Assembly (NCBI GenBank): GCA_964537925.1
Contig: CAZICV010000001.1
Span: 496,001-560,000 of the forward strand
DNA from: SLDF01 sp964537925
GTDB taxonomy: Bacteria > Bacteroidota > Bacteroidia > Chitinophagales > Saprospiraceae
Length of the DNA stretch: 64,000 bases
Direction: 5' to 3'
Below, piece after piece: positions 25,580 through 35,623 of the stretch. Positions within the stretch are counted from its first letter, which is position 1. Each line of letters begins with the position of its first letter. The notes beneath the pieces were generated by a model that was not told the origin of the DNA, searched no databases, and saw nothing but the letters and a program-made list of their open reading frames with translations. A program made the translations under genes and the position numbers.

Positions 25580-27499
25580 TTATCGCCCGTTCATACTGGA
25601 CAGGAACTCCATATTGTTGCTCGTACCGGTCATATGTTTGAGCAGGAACTCTATCGCCTCATCAGGCTTCATATCTGCGAGGTGATTGCGCAGGATGAAC
25701 ATGCGTTGAAGCGTCTCCCTGTCAAGCAGCAGATCTTCGCGACGCGTGCTGGACTTGGTGAGGTCGATCGCCGGGTAGAGCCGTTTGTTGGCAAGCGAGC
25801 GATCGAGTTGGAGCTCCATATTGCCCGTACCCTTGAACTCTTCGAAGATGACCCCGTCCATCTTGGAGCCTGTATCGATAAGCGCGGTGGCAAGGATGGT
25901 AAGCGATCCGCCGTTCTCGATCTTGCGCGCAGCACCGAAAAACTTCTTCGGCTTGTGTAGTGCGTTGGCTTCCACACCACCTGAGAGTACCTTGCCGCTG
26001 GCAGGAGCCACCGTGTTATAGGCGCGGGCCAGGCGAGTGATCGAATCGAGCAGGATCACAACATCGTGCCCGCATTCTACCAGGCGCTTGGCTTTCTCCA
26101 GCACGACATTCGCTACGCGTACGTGGTTGTCCGCAGGCTCGTCAAAGGTAGAGGCGATCACTTCCGCATTTACCGATCGCTTCATATCCGTCACCTCTTC
26201 CGGGCGTTCGTCGATCAGCAATACGATCAGGTAGCACTCAGGGTGATTGCGCGCGATCGCATTGGCGATATCCTTGAGCAGAAAAGTCTTACCCGTCTTG
26301 GGTTGAGCCACGATCAGACCGCGCTGTCCCTTACCGATCGGGGTAAACAGATCAATCATCCTGTTGCCATAATCCCGGCCCGTAGGCGATATGAGCATAT
26401 TGAATTTCTCCTTGGGGAAAAGCGGTGTCAGATAGTCAAACGGCACCCTATCCCTGATTTCTTCCGGCTTGAGCCCGTTGATACGGGATACCCTCAGGAG
26501 TGCGAAGTATTTCTCACCCTCCTTGGGCGGCCGTACAGATCCTTCCACCGTATCACCTGTCTTCAACCCGAATAGTTTGATCTGTGACGGGGATACGTAT
26601 ATATCATCGGGGGATGTCAGATAATTGTAATCGGAGGAGCGGAGAAATCCATAGCCATCCGGCATCATTTCCAGTATACCCTCCCCTTCTACTGCACCAT
26701 CGAGGTCTATGTTGAACAGCGGAGCCTGCCTTTCCGGGCGATCTGCACGTTCAGGGCGTTCCTGCTGCTCCGCACGCTGCTGTTGTTCGGGCCTCTCCTG
26801 CCGTTCCTGGCGCTCAGGACGCTCAGATCTCTCCTGCCTCTCGGGGCGTTCAGCTCTGTCCTGCCTTTCGGACCTCTCGGGTCTTTCCTGCCTCTCCGGA
26901 CGTTCAGTCCTGTCCTGTCTTTCGGATCTTTCGGGCCTCTCCTGCCGTTCCTGGCGCTCAGGACGCTCGTTTCGCTGAAAACGCTCCTGGCGCTGCTGTC
27001 CGCCGGGCTGGCGATGACCTCCCGAAGGTTGTTGTGCCGGGGGCGCTACAACCTTCTCCCCATCCGGCTGCTCTTGCCGGGTTTCGGCAGATTGCTCAAC
27101 CTGCTGCGGAGCAACCTGGGCCGGCCGTTCCTGTCTTGGGGTCCGGTTATCATGGGGTTTGCGGCCTCTGCGGCCACGCGGTTCCCTGTTTTCTTCCTTG
27201 TTGGTATTATTGTCCTCAGTATTATCGTTGCGCTGCTGCCTTCTGTGGTCTTCGTTTTTATTGTCTTCCCCGGCTGTCTCCGACGCTCCGTTGAACTTTT
27301 GATTGGCTTTTTCGACGCTGAGTTCTACTTTTTTCTCTTGAGCTTCCGGCCCTCCCTTCTTAAGGATCGCCTGCTCATCCAGTATCCTGTATATCAGGTC
27401 CTGTTTATTCATCCGTCTGAAACCCTTTACATTCATCTGCTCTGCTATATCCTTCAGCTCAGGCAAAAGCATTTCATTCAATTGTGAAATGTCAAACAT
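25580..27499 (-). CDS. rho: Transcription termination factor Rho with long low-complexity insertion
   Basis: A 639-residue Rho. Residues 1-45 form the SAP-like Rho_N domain (LPELKDIAEQMNVKGFRRMN). About 85-265 is a low-complexity Gln/Arg/Glu/Pro/Asn-rich insertion. The cold-shock RNA-binding domain follows (about 265-340, LEMMPDGYGFLRSSDYNYL). The RecA-like ATPase carries Walker A VAQPKTGKTFLLKD near 396, Walker B VVILLDSITRLARAYN near 481, and KGTGNMELQLDR. Rho terminates transcription by ATP-driven translocation on RNA. Insertions here are normal in Bacteroidota, but this one is long and repetitive. Divergent from serS. Confidence 0.95.
   Translation of the reverse strand: MFDISQLNEMLLPELKDIAEQMNVKGFRRMNKQDLIYRILDEQAILKKGGPEAQEKKVELSVEKANQKFNGASETAGEDNKNEDHRRQQRNDNTEDNNTNKEENREPRGRRGRKPHDNRTPRQERPAQVAPQQVEQSAETRQEQPDGEKVVAPPAQQPSGGHRQPGGQQRQERFQRNERPERQERQERPERSERQDRTERPERQERPERSERQDRAERPERQERSERPERQERQERPEQQQRAEQQERPERADRPERQAPLFNIDLDGAVEGEGILEMMPDGYGFLRSSDYNYLTSPDDIYVSPSQIKLFGLKTGDTVEGSVRPPKEGEKYFALLRVSRINGLKPEEIRDRVPFDYLTPLFPKEKFNMLISPTGRDYGNRMIDLFTPIGKGQRGLIVAQPKTGKTFLLKDIANAIARNHPECYLIVLLIDERPEEVTDMKRSVNAEVIASTFDEPADNHVRVANVVLEKAKRLVECGHDVVILLDSITRLARAYNTVAPASGKVLSGGVEANALHKPKKFFGAARKIENGGSLTILATALIDTGSKMDGVIFEEFKGTGNMELQLDRSLANKRLYPAIDLTKSSTRREDLLLDRETLQRMFILRNHLADMKPDEAIEFLLKHMTGTSNNMEFLSSMNGR
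26715..26990 (-). repeat. Tandem ERPERQ/ERSERQDR coding repeats in rho
   Basis: Imperfect tandem repeats of about 12 to 48 bases encode variants of ERPERQERQ and ERSERQDRTE over roughly residues 170-262 of Rho. The units are recognisable at DNA level, so the array probably expands and contracts by slippage. It stays in frame. Confidence 0.85.
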
Positions 27500-27813
27500 A
27501 AGTGATTAAAATTTTGAGAAACATGTTTGAAGTTACGATAGGAGACTACCTCAGAAAAGGGCGGGCTGTAAACGCGAAGCGATTCATTCTATCCTGAAAC
27601 ACCATCAATGAAGATAGCCTGGGGAGCTGCCTAAAAGTGATCTAACTGTTTTGGAAAACTTTGGCTGTAAACCTTCGTCGACTGGACAGTACCACCGGAG
27701 TGTGGTTGCATCGACGACGAGACAAAATTAAAGCTATTTTTAATACCGAATACTATCTTTGTTAAAATTGCGTGCAATTTTTGCGGCGCTAAAATCAACC
27801 TACCCCGTAATTT
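27500..27813. promoter_or_regulatory. Divergent rho/serS promoter region
   Basis: A 314-base spacer between divergent rho and serS. It contains TATCTTTG at 27754-27761, a match to the Bacteroidota -7 box TAnnTTTG, 52 bases before the serS start. No clear -33 box was picked out, and I see no gene or strong hairpin in the remainder. Confidence 0.4.
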
Positions 27814-29094
27814 ATGTTGGAAGTTTCTTTCATCCGAGACAATACCGATCTGGTACTGGCCGGTCTGCGCAAGCGCAATTTCAGCAACGATGCACCGGAT
27901 ATTATCAATCAGGTGCTTTCACTCGACGACTCCAGAAAAGAAACGCAAGGAAAGCTGGATCAATTGCTCAACGAGAGCAATTCTGTCTCCAAACGTATCG
28001 GAGACCTGTATAAAAGCGGTCAGCATAGCGAGGCAGATCAGCTCAAAGAACAGGTCTCAGCGGGCAAAGACAAAATAAAAGAACTCGAGGAGACCATGCG
28101 CAGTATCAAAGACAGCCTGGAACAGGTCCTGCTCACGCTCCCCAATATACCGCACGCTTCGGTACCGGCCGGACGTAGTAGTGACGACAACGAGATCTAC
28201 AAAGCAGGTCCGGACCTGCTGCCTGAACTGGAAGCAGGTGCATTACCGCACTGGGAGCTGGCAGAGCGTTACAATCTCTTTGATCTGGCGCTGGGCGTCC
28301 GGCTCACTGGCTCCGGATTTCCCGTATACCGTGGCAAAGGAGCCCGCCTGCAGCGGGCCCTGATCGCCTTCTTCCTCGACGAAGCGACTAAGAGAGGATA
28401 CGAAGAGATCATCCCTCCTCTGCTGGTCAACGAAGACTCCGCGAGAGGCACCGGGCAGTTGCCCGACAAGGAAAGCCAGATGTATTACGTAGAGAAGGAC
28501 GACCTGTACCTCATACCTACGGCCGAAGTCCCCGTGACCAATCTCTACCGCGGCGAGCTTGTCCCCGAACAGGATCTGCCCGTCAAGCTGACGGGCTACA
28601 CGCCGTGTTTCCGGCGCGAAGCAGGTTCCTACGGCGCACACGTCAAGGGACTCAACAGGGTCCACCAGTTTGACAAGGTGGAGATCGTCCGTATCGAACA
28701 CCCGGACCGGTCCTATGATGCACTGATGGAGATGCTTACGCACGTGGAGGGCCTGCTGGAAGCGCTGGAACTTCCCTACCGCATCCTGCGTTTGTGTGGA
28801 GGAGATATGGGATTCGCATCTGCGCTTACTTTTGACTTCGAGGTCTATTCAGCGGCACAGAAACGCTGGCTGGAAGTGAGTTCGGTCTCAAATTTTGAGA
28901 CTTTCCAAACCAACCGCATGAAGCTGCGTTTTAAAGACGCAGACGGCAAAAACAGGCTGGCACACACCCTCAACGGCAGTGCGCTGGCCCTGGCGCGCAT
29001 CGTAGCTGCTTTGCTTGAAAACCACCAGACCGCAGAGGGTATCCGTATACCCGACAGGCTGATCCCCTATACAGGATTCGAATGGATCAATTGA
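27814..29094 (+). CDS. serS: Serine--tRNA ligase
   Basis: A 426-residue class II synthetase. The N-terminal tRNA-binding coiled-coil arm spans about residues 25-110. The catalytic core contains FPVYRGKGARLQRALIAFFL, the TAEVPVTNLYRGE segment, motif 2 PCFRREAGSYGAHVKGLNRVHQ with FDKVEIV, and motif 3 NGSALALARIVAALLEN. It charges tRNA-Ser (and tRNA-Sec where present). Length and order are normal. It is followed 36 bases later by a membrane zinc peptidase gene on the same strand. Confidence 0.96.
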   Translation: MLEVSFIRDNTDLVLAGLRKRNFSNDAPDIINQVLSLDDSRKETQGKLDQLLNESNSVSKRIGDLYKSGQHSEADQLKEQVSAGKDKIKELEETMRSIKDSLEQVLLTLPNIPHASVPAGRSSDDNEIYKAGPDLLPELEAGALPHWELAERYNLFDLALGVRLTGSGFPVYRGKGARLQRALIAFFLDEATKRGYEEIIPPLLVNEDSARGTGQLPDKESQMYYVEKDDLYLIPTAEVPVTNLYRGELVPEQDLPVKLTGYTPCFRREAGSYGAHVKGLNRVHQFDKVEIVRIEHPDRSYDALMEMLTHVEGLLEALELPYRILRLCGGDMGFASALTFDFEVYSAAQKRWLEVSSVSNFETFQTNRMKLRFKDADGKNRLAHTLNGSALALARIVAALLENHQTAEGIRIPDRLIPYTGFEWIN

Positions 29095-29130
29095 CACAAA
29101 CAAACTAAAACGATTTAATCAAATTAAGAT

Positions 29131-29835
29131 ATGGAACATTCCGGGATTGCAGATTACTACGGCTACATCATCATAGCCGGTATATTATCGCTGGTCGGCT
29201 TTTTCATCAGCACCAGGCTGAAAAGCAAGTTTCACCACTATTCACAGGTAGGCCTGCGCAACGGCCTGAGCGGTCGCGAGATCGCAGAGGCCATGTTGCG
29301 GTACTACAATATTCACGATGTGCGTGTAGTGGAACACGAAGGTTTTCTCAGCGATCACTACAACCCGATGACCAAGACAGTCGCACTGAGTCCCGCGATA
29401 TACAGCGGCCGCAGCGTCATGGCGGCGGCGGTAGCCGCGCACGAATGCGGGCATGCCGTACAGCACGACCAGGCGTACGCATGGCTCACGATGCGCTCCA
29501 AACTTGTACCTGCGGTCAATATCGCAGCCATGGCGCAACAGTGGCTCCTGCTCATCGCCTTCATGACACTGGGTACTATGCCCCAGCTAATGCTCATCTG
29601 TATCATTGCTTTTGCCATGACGACGCTTTTCTCCTTTATCACACTACCGGTTGAGTTCGATGCCAGCCGCCGCGCACTTGCCTGGCTTGATTCAAGCGGT
29701 ATGGCCCGTGGTGAAGAACATGAAGGCGCCAAGGACGCCCTCAAATGGGCTGCCATGACCTATGTATCCGCAGCCTTGTCATCGCTCGTGATGCTACTCT
29801 ACCTGGTGATGCGCTATGTAGGCAGCCGGGACTGA
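29131..29835 (+). CDS. YugP-like membrane zinc metallopeptidase
   Basis: A 234-residue membrane protein. A first helix lies at residues 8-27, followed by DHYNPMTKTVALSPAIYSGR and the HECGHAVQHD motif (about residues 110-119), whose HExxH-type histidines bind zinc. Three more helices follow, with LPVEFDASRRALAWL between them. This is the zinc metallopeptidase family PF04298 (YugP). The substrate is not established. It follows serS closely and ends before a good terminator. Confidence 0.88.
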   Translation: MEHSGIADYYGYIIIAGILSLVGFFISTRLKSKFHHYSQVGLRNGLSGREIAEAMLRYYNIHDVRVVEHEGFLSDHYNPMTKTVALSPAIYSGRSVMAAAVAAHECGHAVQHDQAYAWLTMRSKLVPAVNIAAMAQQWLLLIAFMTLGTMPQLMLICIIAFAMTTLFSFITLPVEFDASRRALAWLDSSGMARGEEHEGAKDALKWAAMTYVSAALSSLVMLLYLVMRYVGSRD

Positions 29836-29869
29836 TCCACGCGCATCCATATTCAAAAAACAAATCTGC

Positions 29870-29904
29870 AAAACGCCTGTCCTGCTTCCCGGGACGGGCG
29901 TTTT
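29870..29904 (+). terminator. Intrinsic terminator after the zinc peptidase
   Basis: A 13-bp stem, AAAACGCCTGTCC paired with GGACGGGCGTTTT through one G-T wobble, with a short loop and a T-run at its 3' edge. It ends the serS-peptidase unit. Confidence 0.8.
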
Positions 29905-29960
29905 ATCGTTACGGGCAGGTCTTCGCGACGCCCGGATTCCTACCTAAAGTTATTTTGTAT

Positions 29961-29968
29961 TAATTTTG
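29961..29968 (+). promoter_or_regulatory. Bacteroidota -7-like box before frr
   Basis: TAATTTTG matches TAnnTTTG and lies 35 bases before the frr start codon, just downstream of the terminator of the previous unit. The -33 box is not clear. Confidence 0.4.
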
Positions 29969-30002
29969 GCCTCGTTGAAATTCAACTCAAAAAGCTGTCC
30001 CT

Positions 30003-30566
30003 ATGAACGAAGAGCTCGATATCGCCTATGACCTGACCAAAGATTCCATGATCAAGACGATCGAACACCTGCAGTTCGAATTAAGTAAAGTACGCACCGG
30101 TAAAGCGTCACCACAGATGCTGCAATCCATCAAGGTGGACTATTACGGCACCCCTACACCCCTCAACCAGGTAGCCAATATATCCACGACCGATGCACGC
30201 ACGCTGGTCATACAACCCTGGGAAAAAAAGCAGCTTTCCGCGATCGAAAAATCACTATTTGAAGCAAACCTGGGCGTAACACCCATGAACGACGGTGAGG
30301 TGATCCGCCTTTCCCTTCCACCCCTTACGGAGGAGCGTCGCCGGGACCTTGTCAAGCAGTCCAAGCACTTCGCGGAAGAGGCGAAAGTAAGCATTCGCAA
30401 TGCCCGCCGTGACCTGATGGAAGAGATCAAAAAAGCGGTAAAGGACGGCTTCCCGGAAGACGAGGGCAAAAAACGCGAGAGCAAGACGCAGGATCTGACC
30501 AACGAATACTCCGAAAAAGCGGATAAACTGCTCGCTGCCAAGGAGCAGGACATCATGACCATCTGA
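30003..30566 (+). CDS. frr: Ribosome recycling factor
   Basis: A 187-residue protein with the full RRF pattern: helical N-terminus IEHLQFELSKVRTGKASPQML, the beta-domain VDYYGTPTPLNQVANIS and LVIQPWEKKQLSAIEKSL, then GVTPMNDGEVIRLSLPPLTEERRRDLVK and the long C-terminal helices. RRF with EF-G splits post-termination ribosomes. It usually follows pyrH; here it has its own promoter region after a terminator and converges on the beta-propeller gene with only five bases between stop codons. Confidence 0.96.
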   Translation: MNEELDIAYDLTKDSMIKTIEHLQFELSKVRTGKASPQMLQSIKVDYYGTPTPLNQVANISTTDARTLVIQPWEKKQLSAIEKSLFEANLGVTPMNDGEVIRLSLPPLTEERRRDLVKQSKHFAEEAKVSIRNARRDLMEEIKKAVKDGFPEDEGKKRESKTQDLTNEYSEKADKLLAAKEQDIMTI

Positions 30567-30571
30567 TCCGG

Positions 30572-31426
30572 TCAGCGCCTGTATACCTCATACCGGTCCG
30601 GGTAGAACAGGAACAGGCGGTCAGGCTGTACCTCGAAGAACAACGGAGTCTTTTCTTCCACAGGCAGCCTCAGCCGTTGGTGGGTGAACAGCCGCAGGTC
30701 CAGCGCAGTAGGCACACCGTTTTCCATGAAGAAAAGCTGGTCTTCCAGTACCTGGAAGCGGTCTGCTGACTGCACTGCATATTTTCGGTCATATGTGCCG
30801 AGGTTGTCGAATACCAGGATACCCTGCTGTTCGTCCAGCATGTATACACGGTTATTGCGCTCCAGCATCTGCCTGCAACGAGGGGGCGCCCCCAGTGTCA
30901 GGAGCAGATTCTCACTCGAAGCCAGTATCCGGCCCTGGCGGCTGACTTTTTTCAGGTTGAAATCCATCTCGTCCATGACCCATAGCTGGCCGTCGTTGGC
31001 CGCACAGAGGCAGCCGATATTGAAGAGACCCAAGGTGACGAGATTAGTCCTGGCGATCTCATTGAGGGTGACATCGAGCGTTACTACTGTCTGCAACCCC
31101 GGGTAATAGGCAAGTACCTGTATAGGGTTTGTGACATCTATCCAGGCCAGCTCCCCCAGGTAATTGTTGGAGTACCGGTACTGCTCCCTGCCAGAAGCAT
31201 CGTACTTGATAAGAAAGTTGTCCGGTGTGACCACATAGACCTGTTGAAGATTGTCTGCAGCGGCGAGACGCAGGGCCACTGTCACTTCATGCAACAGATC
31301 CTGTCCCTGTCCCCTGAGTGGCAGCACATACGCGATGCAATACAAAAGGCTAAGGCCCCGTAACCACCCTACCTGCCGGATTTTCAAAAAAATCGACCTG
31401 CAAATCCCCGTTTTCCATGACTCCAT
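30572..31426 (-). CDS. Predicted beta-propeller exported protein
   Basis: A 284-residue protein starting at MESWKTGICRSIFLK. An N-terminal hydrophobic segment (about residues 15-35) acts as a signal or anchor. The remainder is built of repeated four-strand-like blocks of about 40 residues (NLQQVYVVTPDNFLIKYDAS, DGQLWVMDEMDFNLKKVSRQ, RVYMLDEQQGILVFDNLG, LFLFYPDRYEVYRR), suggesting a six-bladed propeller. Similar proteins are widespread in Bacteroidota with no known role. Its 5' end overlaps the lpxH 3' end by 77 bases, so it is coupled to lpxH. Confidence 0.72.
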   Translation of the reverse strand: MESWKTGICRSIFLKIRQVGWLRGLSLLYCIAYVLPLRGQGQDLLHEVTVALRLAAADNLQQVYVVTPDNFLIKYDASGREQYRYSNNYLGELAWIDVTNPIQVLAYYPGLQTVVTLDVTLNEIARTNLVTLGLFNIGCLCAANDGQLWVMDEMDFNLKKVSRQGRILASSENLLLTLGAPPRCRQMLERNNRVYMLDEQQGILVFDNLGTYDRKYAVQSADRFQVLEDQLFFMENGVPTALDLRLFTHQRLRLPVEEKTPLFFEVQPDRLFLFYPDRYEVYRR

Positions 31427-32120
31427 AAGATTGATGATAGAGCCAGTCCCCCAGGTTGACATACCTGCTGCGACCGTTCTTCAGCAAGTAATTCACCGGA
31501 AGATGGCGGTGACCGAATATGAAATAGTCCGCTTCGGTGCGCTCAAGCTCTGCCTGTGCATACTGGAGCAACCACTCCCCCTCTTCACCCATAAAACGAT
31601 CCTGACCCACTTGTGCGTACCGGCTCTTTGCCGACCAGTAGTTGGCAATACCGGTACCGATATCCGGGTGTACCAGAGCAAACAGCCGCTGACAGATCCG
31701 GCTGGCAAATATTTTCTTCAGCATTTTGTAGCCCCTGTCGCCGGGACCCAGTCCGTCTCCGTGGCCGATCATACAGGTTTTTCCCTGCAGCTCATGTACG
31801 ACAGGTCTGCGATGTGTGGGTATACCCAGTTCTTCCTCGAAGTACCGGAAAATCCACATGTCGTGATTACCCGTGAAGAAATGCATCGGAACACCCTGAT
31901 CGGATATGGATGCCAGCGTCCCCAGGAGACGTGTGAATCCCTTAGGTACCACGCTACCGTACTCAAACCAGAAGTCAAAGAGATCGCCCACGAGATAGAT
32001 TGCTTCCGCATCCCCCCGGACAGACTCCAGCCACCGGACGATCAGGCGTTCCCGATCAGCGCTGCTGACCGCGGCAGGCACACCCAGGTGAAAATCCGAG
32101 GCGAAATATATCTTACTCAT
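31350..32120 (-). CDS. lpxH: UDP-2,3-diacylglucosamine diphosphatase (LpxH-like)
   Basis: A 256-residue calcineurin-like metallophosphoesterase. All five metal-site motifs are visible: ASDFHLG at the N-terminus, GDLFDFWFEYG near 45, GNHDMW near 90, GHGDGLG near 125 and FGHRHLPV near 205. This spacing is that of LpxH/YbbF proteins, which hydrolyse UDP-2,3-diacylglucosamine to lipid X in lipid A synthesis. Bacteroidota LpxH-type proteins are usually single-copy; the assignment is by motif. It is coupled to the downstream propeller gene and starts 18 bases after the 3-HAO gene. Confidence 0.88.
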   Translation of the reverse strand: MSKIYFASDFHLGVPAAVSSADRERLIVRWLESVRGDAEAIYLVGDLFDFWFEYGSVVPKGFTRLLGTLASISDQGVPMHFFTGNHDMWIFRYFEEELGIPTHRRPVVHELQGKTCMIGHGDGLGPGDRGYKMLKKIFASRICQRLFALVHPDIGTGIANYWSAKSRYAQVGQDRFMGEEGEWLLQYAQAELERTEADYFIFGHRHLPVNYLLKNGRSRYVNLGDWLYHQSYGVMENGDLQVDFFENPAGRVVTGP

Positions 32121-32137
32121 TCAAACGAGTCATAGCA

Positions 32138-32659
32138 TCAACCCACAGGAGCCATCACCTCTCCACATGCCGAACAGGTGCGTTTCTCTTCCGAGCTCAT
32201 GAAATCCCGCATCACTCCAGGCAACTGATTGACGATATCCTTCATCTCGAAAGAGGCCTCGTGCAGTTTATGGTCGCAGGCTTCGCAAAACCACATCAAC
32301 TTGTCCCGCTCACCCGGCCTGCGATAGCGTTCCAGCACAATACCCACTGTACCCGCAGGTCTCTGCGGCGAATGCGGTATCCTGGGCGGCAACAGGAACA
32401 TATCTCCTTCGCGGATCGTGATGACTTCCGGCTTGCCGTCTTCATTGATGATCTTGAGCGTAATATCTCCTTCGAGCTGGTAGAAAAACTCCTCGCCGTC
32501 TTCGTAGTGATAATCCTTGCGGCCATTAGGGCCGCCTACGATCATGACGATAAAATCCTGATTTTCCAGGTAGATCTGTTTATTGGCGACCGGCGGCTTC
32601 AACAGGTGCCGGTTATCTTCGATCCATTTCTGCAGGTTGAAAGGTGGCGCTATGGGCAT
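32138..32659 (-). CDS. nbaC: 3-hydroxyanthranilate 3,4-dioxygenase
   Basis: A 173-residue cupin enzyme of the kynurenine pathway that opens 3-hydroxyanthranilate to aminocarboxymuconate semialdehyde. The Fe(II) ligands lie in DYHYEDGEEFFYQLEGDI (His, Glu) and PRIPHSPQRP (His). The C-terminal rubredoxin-like site is complete: FCEAC near residue 127 and CSACG near 163 (CxxC...CxxC), as in the bacterial dimeric form. Other kynurenine pathway genes are not in this window. It lies 17 bases upstream of lpxH and divergent from the SDR gene. Confidence 0.94.
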   Translation of the reverse strand: MPIAPPFNLQKWIEDNRHLLKPPVANKQIYLENQDFIVMIVGGPNGRKDYHYEDGEEFFYQLEGDITLKIINEDGKPEVITIREGDMFLLPPRIPHSPQRPAGTVGIVLERYRRPGERDKLMWFCEACDHKLHEASFEMKDIVNQLPGVMRDFMSSEEKRTCSACGEVMAPVG

Positions 32660-32759
32660 GATAAAAAATGCTATTTATACACTGATCCGGAGCTTGCAGC
32701 AGGCATAACCCCCTGTGCTCCGCCTAAAGTTATTATTTTTCGGACAAAACAAGATCGCT

Positions 32760-33545
32760 ATGAATCTGGACCTGTCTGGAAAATACGCATTGGTATGCGG
32801 CGGAAGCAAAGGTATCGGCCGGGCTGTGGCTACCGAACTGGCCCACATGGGCGCAAATATCACTTTGGTCGCAAGGGACGCTGCTGGATTGGCCGCCGCA
32901 CTGGCCACACTGCCCAAACGCGCGGGACAGGATCACGATTTTCTGGCGGCTGATTTCAGCAATCCTGAAGACCTCCGCAAACGGGTGATTACCCTCATCC
33001 AGGTCCGCAACTACCAGGTCCTGATCAACAATACCGGCGGACCGGCCGGCGGGCCTACCCTCGAAGCCGCGGCCACTGCTTTCGAAGACACGTTCAGAAA
33101 ACACCTGGTATGCAGCCACCTGCTGGCCCAACTGGTGGTGCCGGGCATGAAACAGAGCGGTTACGGCCGCATCATCAATGTAATATCTACCTCTGTCAAA
33201 GAACCGATCGAGGGACTCGGGGTATCCAATACGATCCGCGGCGCCATGGGCAACTGGGCAAAGAGCCTGGCCAACGAACTCGGCCCCGATGGTATCACGG
33301 TCAACAACATCCTGCCAGGGTTCACACGCACGGAGCGACTGGACGAGATCATCCGGGGCAAGGCCGGGAGTACGGAGCAGACAGAAGAAGAAATCACAGC
33401 CTCCATGCAGAAGACCGTACCGCTGAGGCGTTTTGCCCAGCCGGAAGAGATCGCCGCCGCCGCCGCTTTCCTCGCCAGCCCGGCCGCGGCATATATCAGC
33501 GGTATCAATCTGCCGGTAGACGGCGGCAGGACCCGTAGCCTCTGA
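32760..33545 (+). CDS. Atypical short-chain dehydrogenase/reductase
   Basis: A 261-residue SDR-fold protein starting at MNLDLSGKYALVCGG. The nucleotide loop GGSKGIGRA and LINNTGGPAGGP (in place of NNAG) are clear. The usual catalytic YxxxK is missing: the aligned segment reads GVSNTIRGAMGNWAKSLANE, as in the subgroup with LSNxxR. C-terminal AAYISGINLPVDGG is standard. The protein may use a different mechanism or act without redox catalysis; it is often annotated as 3-oxoacyl-ACP reductase-like, which I do not assert. It precedes thrS by 87 bases. Confidence 0.82.
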   Translation: MNLDLSGKYALVCGGSKGIGRAVATELAHMGANITLVARDAAGLAAALATLPKRAGQDHDFLAADFSNPEDLRKRVITLIQVRNYQVLINNTGGPAGGPTLEAAATAFEDTFRKHLVCSHLLAQLVVPGMKQSGYGRIINVISTSVKEPIEGLGVSNTIRGAMGNWAKSLANELGPDGITVNNILPGFTRTERLDEIIRGKAGSTEQTEEEITASMQKTVPLRRFAQPEEIAAAAAFLASPAAAYISGINLPVDGGRTRSL

Positions 33546-33598
33546 CAGCACGACTAACTACCCCCTAAACCGGGGCCTGAGATTTCGCCATTTGTTGT

Positions 33599-33606
33599 TA
33601 GTTTTG
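33599..33606 (+). promoter_or_regulatory. Bacteroidota -7-like box before thrS
   Basis: TAGTTTTG matches TAnnTTTG, 26 bases upstream of the thrS ATG. A small CCCC/GGGG hairpin (about 33562-33575) lies just before it and could end the SDR transcript weakly. Confidence 0.4.
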
Positions 33607-33632
33607 CGGCTTCACGTGAAGTCCTAGTCCAT

Positions 33633-35576
<1,944 letters not shown>

Positions 35577-35623
35577 CAGGGAAATAAGCTATCTTCGGAG
35601 GCCTATAGCTCATCCGTACAGCA

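Noticed and set aside
26715..26990. CRISPR-like or other non-coding repeat array
   Set aside because: The repeats are in frame within rho and lack regular unique spacers.
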